From Azolla caroliniana (taxonomy: Eukaryota; Polypodiophyta): a stretch of 64,000 nucleotides of DNA. The notes beneath the pieces were generated by a model that ran no database searches, had not been told where the DNA came from, and saw only the letters and a program-made list of their open reading frames with translations. The stretch is from assembly GCA_043228905.1 (NCBI GenBank), contig JBHGNT010000003.1, forward strand, positions 15,500,001 to 15,564,000. The letters are read 5' to 3'. Below, one piece after another: positions 61,319-64,000 of the stretch (the stretch's first letter is position 1; every line of letters starts with the position of its first letter). The translations under genes were made by a program, and so were the position numbers.

Positions 61319-61975
61319 AGAATGGCAGACTCCGCGTTCGGTACGGGATGTGCAATGCTTCTTAGGCTTTGCCAATTTTTATCGGAAGTTCATACAAGAT
61401 TACTCAAAGATCGTTCTACCTCTCACACAACTTACGAGGAAGGGACAACCGTTCATCTGGTCTGAAGAAACAGACATGGCTTTCGAGAGTCTTAAAAAAG
61501 CATTTACATCGGCTCCAATTCTAGCTCATGTCGATCCGAAGAAACCATTCATTATCAAAGCTGACGCATCGGATTTTGCATTGGGGAGCATTCTGTCACA
61601 ACAGGGGAATGATGAAAAACTACATCCTGTGGCTTTTCACTCACGCAAGTTTGATGCCGCCGAAATCAACTATGAAATCCATGATAAGGAGCTATTGGCA
61701 ATAGTGGATTCTTTTATGCAATGGAGGCATTTTCTGGAGGGATCCTCTCATCTAGTCACCGTATTTAGTGACCACAAGAATCTTGCCTACTTTCAGGATG
61801 CTCGTGTGTTGAATCGACGTCAAGCTCGGTGGGCCCACTTCCTCACGCGTTTCGACTTCAAAATTACATATCGTCCGGGGAGGCACCAAGGGAAGGTAGA
61901 TGCATTATCACGGCGTTCGTATCTAGCACCCCGTCCCGGCGAACCAGCTTTCGATAACCAAAACAAGTCATCTTG
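61303..61975 (+). pseudogene. Gypsy T RT thumb and RNase H
   Basis: The open frame reads VVEWQTPRSVRDVQCFLGFA, NFYRKFIQDYSKIVLPLTQL (thumb and connection), then KKPFIIKADASDFALGSILS, FHSRKFDAAEINYEIHDKEL and TVFSDHKNLAYFQDARVLN (RNase H). The RT catalytic pair is absent because of the deletion. A frameshift at about 61,970 separates it from integrase. Confidence 0.9.
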
Positions 61976-63547
61976 GGACCGGCACAACTACAAGCAACAC
62001 AAATCTTTGACATGCCTATGGATTCCCGCGTTATTGATACCATACGTGAAGACTTGAAGACAGATGCGTTCGCCCAAGCTATACTAGCACAAATTGTTCC
62101 CTCTCGAGCGTCGTGTTCACAGTCGCAACCACCAGGTACAGACTATCGGCAATTCAAATACCATGATGGATTACTCTTCTTTAAAGAACTTTTGTATGTT
62201 CCGAATGGTTCTTGCTGCCTTCGAGTAGTACAAAACTGTCATGACACATATACAGCTGGGCATTCTGGTAGTACTAAAACATTACATTTAGTACAACGAT
62301 CATTCTGGTGGCCCTGTATGCGACAATTTGTCAAGGATTTTGTTCGGACTTGTGATACATGTTGCAGAGCGAAAATGCCAAGGCATCATCCATATGGTTT
62401 ATTAGAACCATTACCAATTCCAAGCAAGCCGTGGCAATCCATTGCTCTAGACTTCATCACAGATCTTCCAGTCTCTAAGGGGTTCAATGCGATTCTAACG
62501 GTGGTCGATCAATATACGAAGATGGCTCATTTCTTGCCATGTACTAAGGAGATCTCCAATGAAGACACTACCGAAATTGTCATGCGTGAAGTATGTCGGC
62601 ATCATGGACTCCCTGATAGTATCATCAGCGACCGTGGACCCCAGTTCGTGTCAAAATTCTGGAAGAACCTTTTTATAATACTCAAGGTCACTTGTAATCT
62701 CTCTTCCGGCTACCACCCACAAACTGACGGCCAAGCTGAACGAACAAATCAAACGTTGGAGCAGTATCTGCGGTGCTTTCTCAGCTATCATTAGGACGAC
62801 TGGGCAGATATTCTCCACTTCGCCGAATTTGCCTATAACAACTCTATCCACGCATCCACTAAAGTTACGCCATTTTATGCTTATACGGGATGTCACCCCC
62901 GGTGGAGTGTACTTGAAACCCCAGAGGTGTCCACAAATCCGTGCGCGGAGGATCGTTTGGAGCGGTTACGCAAGATACAAGCGGATTTATCTACTCATCT
63001 CCAGCAAGCTCAACAAACACACAAGGTCTACGTGGATCGTCATCGACTTCCATCTAGTTTTAATATTGGAGATCGGGTGTGGCTGCTACGACGACACATC
63101 GAGACTACTCGCCCATGTGAGAAGTTGGATTATCGGCGATTAGGTCCTTTCCGTATTATTGGAAAGATTAATGATGTTGCTTTTCGTCTCGATCTACCTC
63201 CTCAACTTCGGATACATCCGGTGTTTCATAGTTCTCTCTTCGAACCCTACCACGAGAGCACCATCCCAGAACGTCTTATCCAACCTCCACCCCCGATCGA
63301 GCTTGAAGATGGGCCGGAGTACGAGGTTGCCGCCATCCTTGATTCCAAGATTGTTCGCAACAAGCTCTACTATCTAGTCGATTGGCTAGGCTATAATCCC
63401 AGTGAACGTACTTGGGAACCGATCGAGAATGTAACCAATGCTCGTGCTCTTCTTGAAGACTTCCATCGTCAATATCCACACAAACCGGGTCCTCAATCCA
63501 AGACGACTCGTGACACTCGTCGTTTTAAAGGGGGGATAGTGTCATGA
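61973..63547 (+). pseudogene. Gypsy T integrase with C-terminal chromodomain
   Basis: One frame with a single TAG at 62,792-62,794. The zinc-binding part reads H-D-T-Y-T-A-G-H-S-G and C-D-T-C-C-R-A-K. The core has SIALDFITDLPVSKGFNAIL, ISDRGPQFVSKFW and QTDGQAERTNQTLEQYLR for D, D and E. The C-terminal barrel has YRRLGPFRIIGKINDVAFRL and HPVFHSSLFEPYH. The chromodomain at about 63,316-63,480 reads YEVAAILDSKIVRNKLYYLV, DWLGYNPSERTWEPIENV. Chromodomains of this kind bind modified histone tails and steer insertion into heterochromatin. The TAG stands where glutamine is usual. The frame ends in the LTR. Confidence 0.93.
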
Positions 63548-63694
63548 TATGGCAAGACTTGAACCCATGACCTTAGGTTATATGGGTCGAGCCTCTTGAC
63601 CATTAGACCATCTATTGTAATACGTAGGATATTATTTTCATTTACATTTTATTATAGGAAATTAGTGTATATTCCAGATTTCTCTGGAACATTC
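63540..63694 (+). repeat. 3' LTR of Gypsy T, cut after 155 bases
   Basis: Matches the first 155 bases of the 5' LTR with one or two changes, then stops at GAACATTC where TGTAAGG begins. The tRNA-like module is kept at 63,551-63,612. Confidence 0.9.
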
Positions 63695-64000
63695 TGTAAG
63701 GAATAGGTGCTTCTATTCACCTATGTCGGCTCGGCCACAACCGAGTAATCGCTGATCAATGGAGCAGAAAATAGGTACCTCTCGTAGAAAGAGACAAAAC
63801 ACGAGCACACAGGGATTTAACGTGGAAAACCCTAGATGGGAAAAACCACGGGAGTACAAGACTCCAAACAACACTATGCAAAGAGAAGTATACAGTGGCG
63901 AGCTCCAAGGCGACGACCTTGAGCTCGCTGTCCTCACCACAGGCGGCGGAAATACACAGAGGCGTCGTCCTCTTTCTCTCTCGCGCTCTATCTCTATCTC
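63695..64000 (-). repeat. LTR of a further Copia K-like element (K2), cut by the window edge
   Basis: Starts TGTAAGGAATAGGTGC, then shares CTCGGCCACAACCGA, GATCAATG-AGCAGAAAATAGG, TTTAACGTGGAAAACCCTA and CCACAGGCGGCGG with Copia K. In K this orientation is that of a 3' LTR of a minus-strand element, so its coding part should lie to the right of the window. The left duplication would be CATTC (63,690-63,694). Confidence 0.85.

Larger units (their letters stand above)
55178..63694 (+). mobile_element. Gypsy T: chromodomain Gypsy with large internal deletion, hosting Copia K
   Basis: The 5' LTR is 55,178-55,598 (TGTCATGA to TCATGACA). The internal region is 55,599-55,662 and, after Copia K, 61,130-63,539. 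The 3' LTR starts at 63,540 and is cut at 63,694 by another Copia LTR. A purine tract, TTTTAAAGGGGGGATAG, precedes the 3' LTR. The coding part has only the first 58 residues of Gag before jumping to the RT thumb, then RNase H, integrase and a chromodomain. The primer site after the 5' LTR (TTTGAACCAATTTCCC) is not recognised. Confidence 0.9.

Overview
The window looks like a retrotransposon graveyard from a large plant genome, most likely a land plant. No host gene, rRNA or functional tRNA gene was found. The basis is the content: Ty1/Copia and Ty3/Gypsy elements with plant-type domains (tRNA-iMet primer sites, chromodomain integrases, Tat-like Gypsy elements with an extra ORF) and a plant-type LINE with a CCHC ORF1. 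Most copies are cut by premature stops, often of a kind cytosine deamination produces (CAG to TAG, CGA to TGA, TGG to TAG), as expected of methylated plant repeats. The species cannot be named from this sequence.

Layout. 1-1,863 (minus): a Gypsy Gag leaving the left edge, its LTR, and the end of an extra coiled-coil ORF (element A). 1,926-8,842 (plus): decayed Gypsy B (Gag, protease, RT/RNase H, integrase, extra ORF). 8,838-19,650 (minus): Copia C, split by Gypsy D (10,822-15,184) and Gypsy E1 (15,688-19,201). 19,650-34,541 (plus): Copia H, split by a captured extra-ORF fragment (20,212-21,050), by Gypsy I (21,811-32,513, itself carrying Gypsy E2 at 25,022-30,425) and by solo LTR D2 (32,932-34,302). 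34,542-45,235 (plus): Copia J, split by Copia G (34,956-40,947, minus), solo LTR Y (43,470-44,227) and solo LTR Z (44,553-45,013). 45,236-45,985: a Copia K-like fragment, followed by a perfect 24-bp hairpin. 46,382-54,796 (minus): LINE L, split by a non-coding LTR element X (49,384-53,118). 54,797-55,177: K-like LTR fragment. 55,178-63,694 (plus): chromodomain Gypsy T, split by Copia K (55,663-61,129, minus). 63,695-64,000: start of another K-like LTR.

The insertion order can be read because many insertions still have target-site duplications: TCCAT (E1), CACAT (E2), CTTGG (G), CATAC (X), TTTTC (K), ACGC (D2), CCGC (Y) and a near match GGGGT/GGGGC (Z). Copia K is the youngest and best preserved: its LTRs read alike except for one 28-bp repeat unit, and it has one open Gag-Pol frame of 1,357 residues.

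The most unusual object is element X. It has four LTRs in the order LTR-internal-LTR-TTC-LTR-internal-LTR. The outer pair resemble each other, the inner pair resemble each other, and the three bases between the inner pair are what joining the unprocessed cDNA ends would give. This looks like a two-LTR circle that recombined into an older copy. Other points of interest are an extra-ORF protein family seen in three places, LTRs that carry unrelated minisatellites in the same slot, a C-terminal extension after RNase H in Copia G, and an array of dyads in the leader of Gypsy E2.
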